From the NCBI GenBank assembly GCA_940337035.1, contig CALNHX010005276.1, positions 46,097 through 110,096 of the forward strand: a stretch of 64,000 nucleotides of DNA, written 5' to 3'. The DNA comes from Agriotes lineatus. Its lineage: Eukaryota > Arthropoda > Insecta > Coleoptera > Elateridae. The notes under the pieces are model-generated. The model made no database searches. It saw nothing but the letters and a program-made list of their open reading frames with translations, and was not told where the DNA came from. Position 1 is the stretch's first letter; the number at the start of each line of letters is the position of its first letter. Shown here in pieces: positions 41,709-52,313 of this stretch. Position numbers and translations under genes: made by a program.

Positions 41709-42896
41709 TCTTACTAGTGTTTCTCAATAACCTAAATAAAGAGAAAGCTTATATTGGCTGATCAACTACTGCTGTGAACGCATCGACGCATCGAGGTACG
41801 TGATTGGTCAGAAGTTTGACGCTTGTCATTTCTGACCATTCACGTTCCGTAGTACCTCATAATGCCCGCAAGCGTATTATTCACCCCATAATATGCCTTG
41901 TATCCCAGTTATTAAGAGACAATAATGTACTAGTAAGACATAAAAACTGTATTGGTACTAAGCCAACCATGATTGAGAAAACATTGGGGTTTACTTGAGT
42001 AATTCCTTCCTTACTGTGTATTATATTATATAGTTTTTCGTATTTACAAGTGCATCTACTTATGTGCAACTTGTAATAGAAGTTCAGATCTTGGCTCACC
42101 TTTTTACTAAATTACTCTTACACATCAAAGATGGTAATTTGTTTTTCTTGTCCATCAAACATATAGTAGTTCTTCTCATACAATTTTTGGAGACAATTGT
42201 GTGTTTTTCAAATATTTTACTTAGGTAAACCATTGACGTACTTGTTATATAATCTTCAACGAAGCTCTAACTTTTATTAATGCTATTAGTAAATGTAATA
42301 TTAGGTTAACATTTACTGATTATTTTTATCCCATGGCTAATCCCAAGAACCAATCAAAGACATTGTTATTGAAAATGGCAGTAACTTATTCAGAATTCTT
42401 TTAACATTGAGAAATTCGAGGTAAAAATTACAATCGTTTGTTTGTCTGCCGCTTTTTGAAAAATTTCTTACGTAGTATAGTGATAGGTACAATATATCGG
42501 GAGAATTTAAATGCCTCATAATTTTCATTTTTTTTACCAGAACATTCAAGCTACGGAAGCAATCTTCAGATAGAACGCTCGCATTCATTCCAAAAATTAT
42601 TGCATATCATATAAAATAAATGTGTGATGCTCTGCCAAATTAATGTATGTAGAGATAGTGCTTTTATTTTCTTGTTCTAAATAAGTATTCGTCTATAAGA
42701 GCTTATAATTTGCGCGATGCACTTAAATTTGTAAAACCGACAACACCCTTGATTCAACAAAGTTAGAAATCTGTAAAATGGTTCTGGTACAAACTAATCC
42801 TGGCGTATTCCCAGCAGGGGATTTTGTCGGATTTTGGTTGGGTCGGCTGTTTATAACACACACAGCTAACTTTGCTGGGACTGAACCTCTCCATTA
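41709..42896. other. no recognisable feature
   Basis: Short frames on both strands (for example minus 42337-42588) carry no motif. No repeat ends seen. Confidence 0.4.
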
Positions 42897-44357
42897 TTAC
42901 TTCCTTTTACAATAAAGGAAGTATTGGATTCACCCCAAAAACTCGAAATTAAGTTTTTAACAGATCTTCATGTTTTAGAGTGCCCTGAACCCAAAAAACA
43001 TATTTTTGTTTCACTAGTCTATCTGGGTGTGTGTCTGTCTGTCTGTCTGTCTGTGAACAGAATATCTCAAAAACGAAAAGAGGTATGGCGTTGAAACTTC
43101 ATATATAAGTTTTGTGTACTATGTAGATGAGACAGCAAGCTTTTGAAGAAAATCGCATAACCAGAAGTAGGTGTTTGCTCTTGTGATTTTTCAGTTTTTT
43201 TCGATTTTTTCAAAAACGGCTCTAACGATTTTTTTAAACTTTACATTTTTATTACATTTTGAATGTGTATTGATGTGAGATAGGTGATTTTCCAGTTGAA
43301 TACTTCTAAAATGGGTTTCTTTTGTTTTTTTTTTCTATTTTTTTATTAACTCCTATTTTAAATAGAACACCTGGTATATTATTACATTTTTGAATTCAGC
43401 TTAAAATTCTAGAGAAAATTTGTCTCTTGAACTAACGCTCTATTTTGTACCGTTTTTGTAGAATTTGTCATTTTTGAAAATTTTTGAGAAATGCTTAAAA
43501 ATTAAAAGTAAAATATTTGGCTAATTATAAGATCACTGTAAAAGGAAGTTGTGTGAGTGTATCACACCAGATTTTTACTTTATGCTCTATGATATCAGTT
43601 CCAGGGCCCATTAAACTGTAAAAGTTAGGCAAAATCTCATCGAGCTAGCTTCCATTTAAAAATTGTCAAGATTCGACTCCAGATCACTGATCGACCTTGT
43701 GACATTTACAATAAGAAAAATCTGTAAAGGACTTTACTCAGAACTTCCCTCGCAAGTAGACGTTGTGGCACTAAACAATTTTAAAACCAAAGGAATATAG
43801 GAGTAAACATAAATCCACGTTCGTAATAATACTGAAACAATAAAAGAACATATTTGGTAATGAGAATTAACGAACGAGAACGCGTCTCATCCACGGAGCC
43901 ATCGATGACCTCTTCCCGGCGTTGTTATGCGCCGCTGTATTAAGAGAGGTAACTTATTGTTGAAACTTTTTAATTTTTTACGACATTGCTCTGTATCTGT
44001 TGGGATCCATTCTCGTCAAGTGTTTCACCTAACCATTGTGCAAATTATTATTTTTATCTATATCTCAGTTAACGTAAAAATAAACAAAATTTTATTTTTG
44101 TAAGATGCTCACCCTGTATATATTTGTCTGAAGTTTTATGCCAGGTAGACATAAAATCTATATGCAAAATATCGTTTTCCATCAACAATTACTTTTTTTA
44201 GTTATACTGCCCACAGACAGACAGACAAACAAACAGAATTAAGAAAACCTATTTTTCGTCATCTAGGGACCTTAAAACGTGAAGATCTGAAGAGATATCG
44301 GAAGGTGATTTTTTTCGCGGTTACAATACTTCATTAGTCTTTAGACGAAGGAAGTAA
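42897..44357. mobile_element. 1.46-kb element with hairpin-bearing inverted termini
   Basis: The left end reads TTACTTCCTTTTACAATAAA then GGAAGTATTG; the right end is CAATACTTCATTAGTC then TTTAGACGAAGGAAGTAA. The two ends are inverted copies, and each end is also an internal hairpin (TTACTTCCTT against AAGGAAGTA). Inside are a (GTCT)n run at about 43031-43056, a CAGACAGACAGAC run near 44213-44228 and AT-rich filler without coding capacity. Non-autonomous DNA transposon is the likely class; the superfamily is unknown and no target duplication was established. Confidence 0.55.
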
Positions 44358-45501
44358 AGATAACCCACAAGGCATAAGGAAACTAAACAAGCTGTATGTG
44401 TATATGTTGAACATGAATGGGTGATCAATCAAGTGTTATTATTGGTTTGTTCTAAATTTATTTCTTCGTTTAATTCAATCTCATGTCAGTAATTGATACG
44501 TATCAACAGATGGTGATCTATAATTATATGACATACGAACAGAACGTTGTTATTCAACGACATTTCAGTTATAAAGCCACCACCTGACAGTAATTGCAGA
44601 TGAAACCGAGTTAAAGCGACGTAGGTCATATTTCTGATATAAGTATTTATAAACACGTCTGATATATTTTATTGCCTTTCAATAGTTTCATCTAGATGTC
44701 AAGTAAACATATGGTACATCAGGCTAAACTCCCATATTAATGTCCCGAACTTTTTACCAATTGCGTGTTCTACATTACCAATGCAATTCAAAATATTATT
44801 GTACTTTGATTTAAGCAAATTTCATAAAGCTGTATTAGTATTAAGTAATTTTAAATATAACGGATACCCTATTTATCAGCTGACTGTTTTAACAGCAAAA
44901 TTAAAATGAACATACAATTTATAAGAGAGGGAAAGCGCCTAATTGTAGTGTGTATTATTTTATGGCTAAATCAAATAAGCAGTTGTTTATATACAATGTG
45001 TCGATGGAAACAGGTTATAGGTGTAAATGACAAAAATTTCTGATTTCCAATTGCATATTTGAGGATTAAGCCCTGATTAGCTTGAAACTAATTTCAAAAA
45101 TATTTTGGATATTTTCAAATCAAGGTGGCCTTGGCGGCTGAAACAAAAACATGTTGTATTCAGGTAAAGTACCTTTTCTGTTCTAAATACGGTTGAAAGT
45201 CAGTAAGAAGAGTTGTTCATAATGTAAAATTATGGCCTAAGATTTAAGTACTTTTACCAAACAGTTATTTTTTTAAATAAATTATCGTTTCCCCAGGAAG
45301 TAAGAAACTGTTTCATCAGAACGTCATTCATAATAATGCTAAATTATTTCTATTGTGGTAAATAAAGTCAATTTCTTAAGATAAAACCCATTGATAGAAT
45401 AACAAATATAGTTTTTAAACAAACCCCAACATTATACCATTTTTGCAATGTAACTGCCACCATTTTACCATGCAAAATTAATTTTGAAGCAAATTATATA
45501 T
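44358..45501. other. no recognisable feature
   Basis: AT-rich sequence without open frames or repeats that I can place. Confidence 0.4.
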
Positions 45502-45805
45502 AAATTCAATCATTCATTCATTAATTACCTTTTGCTTATTTTACCTTTCGGCGTCGATGACCATTTATACCGTGCGGGATGTGCAATGGAGGTAATAGGC
45601 CGCACTCGACTTGCATTACTTTCCTCAGTATCCAAACATATACACCACGCACTTAATCACCCTAAACCTAACTTAAACTAACTTAACTAATAAGATCAAA
45701 TCCACTGCCACTCGTGAGAAAATTCTCGGCTACGGCTAGATTTGAAACCATGCCCAGCTGGTTGCTAAACCAGGTGATAACTCAGTCAACCACCCCCAAG
45801 CGGTT
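45502..45805 (-). mobile_element. tRNA-derived SINE
   Basis: The minus strand starts with GGGGGTGGTTGACTGAGTTA (A-box region), an arm CTGGTTTAGCAACCAG that folds as an anticodon-like hairpin, and GGTTTCAAATCTA in the position of the B box. A ~200-bp body follows and ends in AATG-type repeats (ATTCATTCATTCATT on the plus strand, about 45510-45522). Length and layout fit a SINE. The target duplication is not clear, which suggests an older copy. Confidence 0.6.
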
Positions 45806-46113
45806 TGTTTATAGAAATTAGAATTTTATAAATGTTACAAACTAGGACTTTTAAGCTATGCTATAGAAATTTGGATTTTATTGTACCTACATACATTTGT
45901 ACACTAAGGGCCTTTCATAGTACAACACTCATGCTATTCACCACCATTACTCTCGACATCCTGTATCGCATTAAGAATTAATATAAAATCGCATTTAGAA
46001 CATCATAACCGAAGAAGAGCGCAGAGCAGCCGAACGACTGGAGGAAAGCCGAACAGGCCCAGTTACGGAAGATAAAACCGAACCTCGAAAGCGTGGAATT
46101 CTACTATCGAACA

Positions 46114-46123
46114 TATATAAAAG
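46114..46123 (+). promoter_or_regulatory. TATA-box-like sequence
   Basis: TATATAAAAG stands 26-36 bases before TCCAGT (around 46146-46151), which resembles an arthropod initiator. It lies just upstream of the glycine-rich exon. Position and motif fit a core promoter, but such words are common in AT-rich DNA. Confidence 0.4.
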
Positions 46124-46193
46124 TCCAGGATCCCTAGTCCGACCTTCCAGTAAGTTAATTAATTGCGTAAAATTTGAATTAATCTCTTCATAG

Positions 46194-46519
46194 TTGCACT
46201 AGGATTTGACGGAAAAGAGCCTCCAGGAAGTGGACTTGGCTATGAAGGTCATCACAGGCCCACCTACAGCATTATTGAAGGGAGGCCGCCGCATCATCAG
46301 GATTCGGGATCTCGATTGGGATTTCCTGGTTACTACAGTTCCTACCCAGCAGAATATGGAGGAGGATATGGGCATAGCGGTGGTGGACTCTTTGGACAAA
46401 GCGGTGGAGGATCGTATGGCGGTGGAGGATCGTATGGCGGTGGAGGGTCGTACGAGTACCCTGCATATGGCCATGGCGGTGGTGAAGTTGGTCACCAAAG
46501 CGGTTTTGGTTTCAAAAGC
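46194..46519 (+). CDS. exon of a glycine-rich secreted/cuticle-type protein (partial)
   Basis: The exon is bounded by an acceptor (pyrimidine-rich CTCTTCATAG ending at 46193) and a donor (AAAGC then GTAAGT at 46520). In phase it encodes ALGFDGKEPPGSGLGYEGHH, then a segment rich in Pro and His, then PGYYSSYPAEYGGGYGHSGG and three GGGSYGG-type repeats before YEYPAYGHGGGEVGHQSGFG. Low-complexity Gly-Tyr-Ser repeats of this kind occur in insect cuticular, eggshell and adhesive proteins. There is no signal peptide in the exon, so an upstream coding exon is expected; a GTAAGT at 46150 would imply an intron of only 44 bases and no ATG. The downstream exon was not found. The frame is open with good splice sites, and no transposon motif is present. 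It is the best host-gene candidate here, but could be a fragment. Confidence 0.5.
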
Positions 46520-47728
46520 GTAAGTATTTCTATATAATTTTTTACACGTGTACTATCACAAGTAAAGCAACAAGTTAGATATCTTGTTTACTATTAGGCT
46601 GGTTTATTCAAACTAACACACATTTAGTCTCCATTCTTGGTATATTTTTACAGTTGAAATTAATCCTGTGTAGGTCATAGTTGACACAGTTGTCAAATTA
46701 AGATTTCAACGGCCAAGCATGGCGAGAAGCATTATCTCTTGCAGCATTCTTAACTGCTTCGACATCTATAAAACAATTTTTTCAACTTAAAGTAATCATC
46801 ACATATTGGATACTTAATCACAATAGAAGCTCGTAGAGAATTTTAAGCCAACCACCAAACGTAAAATGCATTTTCCTTCCTCTCACAGGCAAAAAAAATT
46901 CCGATATCCCGAGATTTAACTATTTCGCATATGAACTGGCAAAAGTTAGCATAGGTGAAAAGATTTACCAAACTTTACAGGTTTAAAAAAGATGATGAAC
47001 TGAATCGAATATCTCACTTTCACTTTTCGTTTAAATGTATAATTCCGCCAAAAAAATGCATCTCCACTCTTACATAAATTCATGCGTGATTGGCGTGTAT
47101 TATTTCAAGATGTGCGGTAATTTATCAGTAAATTATGAGTATAATAAAGTAGATCACAAATAGCATAGTTACTTAAGCTATTTTGCGAAAATCCCAACGA
47201 GTCTTCTGTCGGAATTGCACACGACCTTTAAATATTCAGGCATATCCCAGCGTTTCTTCATCAGTCCATTACTTACGAAAGATTTGTAAGCAGCGATATC
47301 TGTAACTTGACAGGCACGTTATCGGCAGCCGGCGAGTGCTTTCGCCGCCGTGGCTCGCATTGAATGTTAATATATCTTTATCTTTTGATCAACTTCTTGC
47401 CGCTCAACCCCCGCGGCGGTTTATAAACTGTCGAAATGTTTTTTGTCGCTTCGATCTGGCTTCCATGCGTCCAGAATGCAACCAGAGCTTGTCGTACAGT
47501 TACTAATATTCATGAAATAAAAATTACTCGTGCTTTGTTTCAGAATTAAAATGAGAAAAATGATGAAAAACAAGTAAAAAATGTTTTTTTCGGAATAAAA
47601 AATATCTTGAATGATTCGTTTCCCATGGTAGAACCATGGTTTCTTATAGCAAGTCGCCACTGCTCAATCCATCTTTTGTTTTGTGTTTCACTGCACTAAA
47701 AAGTTATAGTATTTAACATTACTAGCTT
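46520..47728. other. downstream of the glycine-rich exon; no further exon recognised
   Basis: No in-phase glycine-rich continuation or other convincing exon is visible. Sequence is AT-rich except around 47300-47420, which has a few CG-rich words. If the gene is real, its intron may extend through this stretch. Confidence 0.35.
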
Positions 47729-47808
47729 GGTAAGAGGGTTTTTACTGGCGAATAGAAGTATATGACTGGCGAGGCAGTCACCTTCTTGAGCCAGTAAAAC
47801 CTGTTACC
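47729..47808. mobile_element. 80-bp foldback element
   Basis: GGTAAGAGGGTTTTTACTGG on the left pairs with CCAGTAAAACCTGTTACC on the right, and the interior ATGACTG / CAGTCA pairs as well. Nearly the whole element folds into one hairpin. A related CTGGC-CCAGT motif recurs near 47935-47950. Confidence 0.65.
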
Positions 47809-48016
47809 TTGCGTGTATTGTTGAATATTTTATTTGTTACTCACTTGAAAATAACTAGAAATTTACCATTTATTCAAAATGTCAAACTGACAAGCAACTA
47901 ACTTCATCAATATGACACATACTAAGTAAATTTTTTACTGGCTAGCCAGTTAAGAAACATTTTCAAGGTGAATACAGTGACTTGATAAATTGATGTTTAC
48001 AAGTGAGGAACAAATA

Positions 48017-48149
48017 ATAGTATATTATACATCAAGGTAGCGAAGCGCAGTGTTATAACCTGAGCGAATATTAGATACTGAGCGCGCAGCGCGAAGTATC
48101 TAAAGCGCGAAGGTTATAAGACGATTCGCTACCGTGGTGTATATACTAT
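48017..48149. mobile_element. 133-bp foldback MITE with CG-rich core
   Basis: ATAGTATATTATACATCAAG then GTAGCGAA on the left mirrors TTCGCTACCGTGGTGTATATACTAT on the right. The core GAGCGCGCAGCGCG is itself nearly palindromic, flanked by AGATACT / AGTATCT. No coding capacity. Confidence 0.7.
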
Positions 48150-49472
48150 TTTTTGCACTACCAAACGGCTTAATACCCAAATTCCCAATAAATTTCGAAA
48201 ATATTTTAACTGTCAACCTGACAATACAGCTCTTTAAAACGTCAAAATTAAAATAGTCATATTTGGTAACTTAGCAATTTATTAGTTACCACGGTGAAAA
48301 CTGTTTATTTTACTTTCCCTCCCTTGGTGGAGAAAATCAACTTCACGACCTAAAGATAAGCCAATAACGGTGCGATCTGAGACTAGTAGTGCAAAAAACA
48401 TATTAATAAAACGGTAGTTACGTTTTCGCACCACGTTACATGATGTCTCCACTGTATTGAACGTCCAATTTTTTGTATTATTAGCACTCAATTTGTCAGC
48501 TTACCCAACGCTTTCCACATAGTCTACCGTGATCGAGCGTTTATGGAAATTATTTGTGCGGTCCTATTAAGATGCTATTACTCTAACATTTATAGAGTAT
48601 CAGTTTTATGGTAGCAAGGTGCAATAGCAATACATTTTTACAAACATAGTGAATGACTGTTTATTTCTATCAATATAAGCAGCAGCTGTTTTGGAATACT
48701 CCGTGGTAAAATTTAAATTGATTTCTTTAGTTTTCAATTGGGTGTTGGCTTCAAGAAACAACGAATTGCTCGACTTGTCTCAGTTTTACCTGCTGCATCA
48801 TCGGTGGGTAAATTCAGAATACCATAGACACTTTACAAAAAGGACAATATGTCCAAATGAGAGAGTTTTGAAACAATCACGTTCAATCCACACGCCAGCT
48901 AATTGTTACTCCACTCCAAATAACTATTTTGAAGGGCGTTGTGAAAGGAAGGGGTACGAGGGAGCTATTAGTTTTCCGATAGTTGTGTTCAGTCCTTTGC
49001 CAAATGATCATAGAACGTTTTATGTTTCGACAACGTATACTTGTGTATGAATCCATTTAACCACAAATTTTTCGTCGCTAAAGATTTTGTTTTTGCCAAA
49101 AACCGGAATCGATTTCTAACTGCTTCAGGACCCAATCAGCGAATTGTCGAACCTGCAAGTGGCCATTTGCTCAGTTGGCTTCAGTTCCTGGGTCAGTTGA
49201 ACCTTGCAAGGACACAGGGACGTTCCTGACCAGCTGGAACGACCAAATTATACACACCTCAGGAAAACCCATGTACACGCCAATAAATGAGACACAAGAT
49301 AGAGATAGTTGGAGACAGAGACGATCCTGCAATGACCACTACACATTTGCTACAGGGAATCATGACTTAAGGGAGAGATAGAGATAGGGTAGTTCTTTGA
49401 ATAATATTGGATCTGCCTCGCAGTGTTGTTTCTGATAATCATCTTAAAAAACGGCGTTGATTTTTCTCTTAG
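48150..49472. other. no confident gene; inverted TTTTTTGCACTA words and one 119-codon frame
   Basis: TTTTTTGCACTAC at 48150 and its complement TAGTGCAAAAAA near 48389 bracket ~250 bp that may be another MITE. The 119-codon frame at 48691-49050 contains RWVNSEYHRHFTKRTICPN, faintly like the N-terminal DNA-binding segment of some arthropod transposases (Y-x3-F-x-R-x2-P), but the similarity is too weak for a call. Confidence 0.35.
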
Positions 49473-49474
49473 TA

Positions 49475-50330
49475 CGAGGAGCGTTCAAATATAAATTATA
49501 ATTTAATATTTATTCGAAAACAAACACAAGGACTCTAATGTATATCATGCCATTTTTCAACTCAGTCTTCCTCTCTTTTAATAAACTGGTGCCATCTTTC
49601 CGGAAGTTTCTGTATTCTACGAGAAAAAAATCTTTTGGCTGCTGTCACACCCATTCCGGAACAATTTCGATGACTTCTTCATTACAACTAGGTATTTTTC
49701 TCCTAAAAATTCTTTTAAAGGCCCAGAAAAATAAAAAACTGATGGTAAATGGGACAGCATAGTCGAATTCAATTTTTGAATCGTAGTCAGCGTGTGAATA
49801 GCAAAATGGGGTCGAGCATTCTCCTGCAAGACGCAGACAAAAACTCGCGTTTTTCTTTCAAGTTACGCCTACTGATATTTATTGCAGAAGGAATATCGTT
49901 TACTGTAATTCGACGATCGTTTCAAATAAGTGCATTTTACTCTGTCAGCATTCTATTCTGTTGTCAATGTTTTTGGACGGCGAGAATGCGGTTCATTCTC
50001 GGCACCTTTGCAGCTATCGTTAAACGCTTTACACCTTTTGTAAACGCTTATGTCTGATATAGCGATATCTGTCTTTTAACTCTTCCACACATTTCTTATG
50101 GTTTGATATCTTCGTTGATAAGAAATTTACTAATAATGCGTTGTTCGACACTTCAATGCACTCCCACTTCACTCATGGTTGCCAATTGAACGAAAATGAA
50201 TTGTGACGACTTAACGACTGAATGAAGTTAGGACTTGTTCCAGAGCATTAATTAATGTATACAACTTATGTGCATGGATTTGTCTTTTGGCGCGCAATTC
50301 AAATTATAATTCATATTTGAACGCTCTTCG
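49475..50330 (-). mobile_element. mariner-family element with decayed transposase
   Basis: The ends CGAGGAGCGTTCAAATATAA (49475) and its near complement TTGAACGCTCTTCG (ending 50330) are inverted repeats of about 27 bp. The left end is preceded by TA; the right is followed by CA, so one duplication base has mutated. The minus strand between them carries a mariner transposase relic. About 856 bp is shorter than a complete ~1.3-kb mariner, in line with visible internal deletions. Confidence 0.8.
49520..50175 (-). pseudogene. mariner transposase pseudogene
   Basis: From the start side (near 50175, MSEVGVH) the minus strand reads SVEQRIISKFLINEDIKP, then ISDISVYKRCKAFNDSCKGAENEPHSRRPKTLTTE (helix-turn-helix region and GRP-like motif), then, after a deletion that removes the first catalytic part, LQENARPHFAIHTLTTIQKL (second catalytic Asp changed to Glu in Q-D-N), a shortened L-HLPS-FYFSGPLKEFLGEKYL block where YSPDLAPSDFHLF is expected, and RRIQKLPERWHQFI at the C-terminus. 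The third catalytic residue is deleted. Clearly inactive. Confidence 0.75.
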
Positions 50331-50621
50331 CATTACGATTTTTCCTTTAAGACAACTTTCGAGATGGCTACTTACTTTTACGATAAAATGATTGAGTTTA
50401 TTTTGTTAGTAATAGGAAGTAAAGTGGTCTTCCGTAAATTTCATCACCATTCTCAATTAGAAAAGATTTGTCTTGAGCTACTACTGGAAGTCATCAACAT
50501 AAATCAAGTGTGATACCATTGAAAAGTCAGTTCTTTTATGATTTACCCAACGACTCTTTTGATAGTTCTTCCATAGTGTTACAATATCTGTAAAGTTGAC
50601 ACGCATTGTACATCATATAAA

Positions 50622-51325
50622 TAAAGGAGAACGATCCAAACGTGTGTGTCCGTCACTACAATTGCAGACGCGATGTCCCCCATTTGCGTTTGCATTGATT
50701 TCGCCGTCGCCTCGATTTCGTGACCGAGGCGGAGCCCCGAGCGCCCCTCGGAGAGGAGCAGAGCCCCGAGGGCTCCCTTGGAGAGGGGCGGAGCCCCGTG
50801 GGCCCCTTGGAGAAGGGCGAAGCCCCGAGAGCCCTCTTGGAGAGGGGCGAAGCCCCGAGGGCCTTTTGGAGAAAACCCCCTTGGAGTGGGAGGAGCCCCG
50901 TGAGCCCCCTTGGAGAGGGGCGGATCCCCGAGGGCCCCCTTAAAGAGTTACGGAACCCCGTGAGCCCGAGAGGCGGATCGCCGAGGGCCCCTTACAGAGG
51001 GGCAAAGCTCCGAGGGCCCCCTTGGAGAAGGGCGAAGCCCCGATGGCCCCTTTGAGAGGGGCGGAGCCCCAACGTCCCTCTTGAAGAAGGGCCGAGCCCT
51101 GAGAGCCCCCTTGAAGAGGGGCGGAGTCCCGTGAGCCCCCTTGGAGAGGGGCGGAGCCCGGATGGCCTCTTGGAGAGGGGCGGAACCCAAGGACCCCCTT
51201 GGAGAGGGGCAGAGCCCCGTGAGCCCCCTTGGAGAGGGGCGGATCCCCGAGGGCCCCATTAGAGGAGGACAGAACCCCGTGAGCCCCCTTGGAGAGGGGC
51301 GGATCCCCAAGGGCCCCATTTTAAG
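50622..51325. repeat. GC-rich ~30-bp minisatellite with conserved leader (locus 2)
   Basis: The leader at 50622-50729 matches 128-235 with only about eight differences over ~105 bases (for example CACTACAATTGCAGACGCG here against CACGACAATTGCAGACGCG). About twenty units of the same GGGGCGGAGCCCC-containing repeat follow from about 50730 to 51325, with more unit-length variation than at locus 1. The sequences beyond the array differ between loci, so leader plus array behaves as the mobile or duplicated block. A few upstream bases (ACAC...ATTG...ACATCA..AATAAAGGAGA) also correspond, so the true left end may lie slightly farther left. Confidence 0.85.
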
Positions 51326-52313
51326 CAATTATTCTCTCTTCAAATGATAACAGATCTCCTTTAGATGGTTAACATCAATTAAAACTTGCACGGGTGTTTA
51401 TCTACTAACAACTCCCGTTTTATCAAAACACTGTTTTAAAACGGTGATACTGAAACTAACAATAATGGTTTTCAGTTGAAAACGTCTGTTACTAAAGTAT
51501 GACTACAAATATAATCCGTTCACGATCTTTTTGGGTCAGGTGAGGCTATGCCCATCTAGTAATTTTGTTGGCAGTACCTCTGTGGCAACTAAACTCCCTA
51601 ATGGAAATTGATACTTTTTGTGTTAGGTTAGGTTGTTTTCAGTTTAAGGTTATATTTTTTGAATAGGTACATTGTTGCCGGATCTCTGTTTAAATTAAGG
51701 ATGAAAAATTGAAATGATTTGACAATTGACGACAGAAACGAAAATGAGAACGAATGAATAAGGAAAGCATTCGATATTAATGTTTATTTCAATTTTGATA
51801 AGAATTGTATACATGCTATGAATATGCCACTTTATTTTACATGCTTGCTTGCTTGCTGGTGTGGAAGGTTAAAGACGCCACAAGTTGATGCCAAATAAAT
51901 TAAAGCAATTGAGCAATATTGGTCTTATAAAAATTAACATGTGAAAATTGTAAATATCTTGTGAAATGGATGGCTTGCTGATTTTACTTCATGTTGATTT
52001 TCACATCTGCCACATAACATTTTAACACTAAAATAGTAGTAAGTAGGTAGGTAGTAAATTACACAGGTCTACAAAAATTGTTTTACTGGGGTTTGACCGA
52101 AATTAACGTGGCTAAAAGAAGTTTGTTGTAGTAATTTCAAAATGGAAAGCAGTTTTTCTCTATCACATCACATTTTCCTACAATCGTAAAAACAAATAAT
52201 GACAATTATATGTTTTCCAAACTTGCATTATGACACTACGACGTTATATTAAAAGATACAATAAAGAGTAGCAAATAGAAAAATCTTTAATTCTTTATGC
52301 TATTATAACAAAT
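51326..52313. other. no recognisable gene
   Basis: AT-rich. GTTAGGTTAGGTT at about 51622-51634 is the common arthropod repeat word. No open frame or terminal repeats recognised. Confidence 0.4.

Noticed and set aside
46206..46523. 105-codon frame overlapping the glycine-rich exon, and its minus-strand counterparts
   Set aside because: They are other-frame shadows of the GGGSYGG repeat; the chosen frame fits the splice sites and gives a sensible low-complexity protein.
48691..49050. Transposase N-terminal domain (Y-x3-F-x-R pattern)
   Set aside because: Similarity is limited to one short segment, and no further domain follows.
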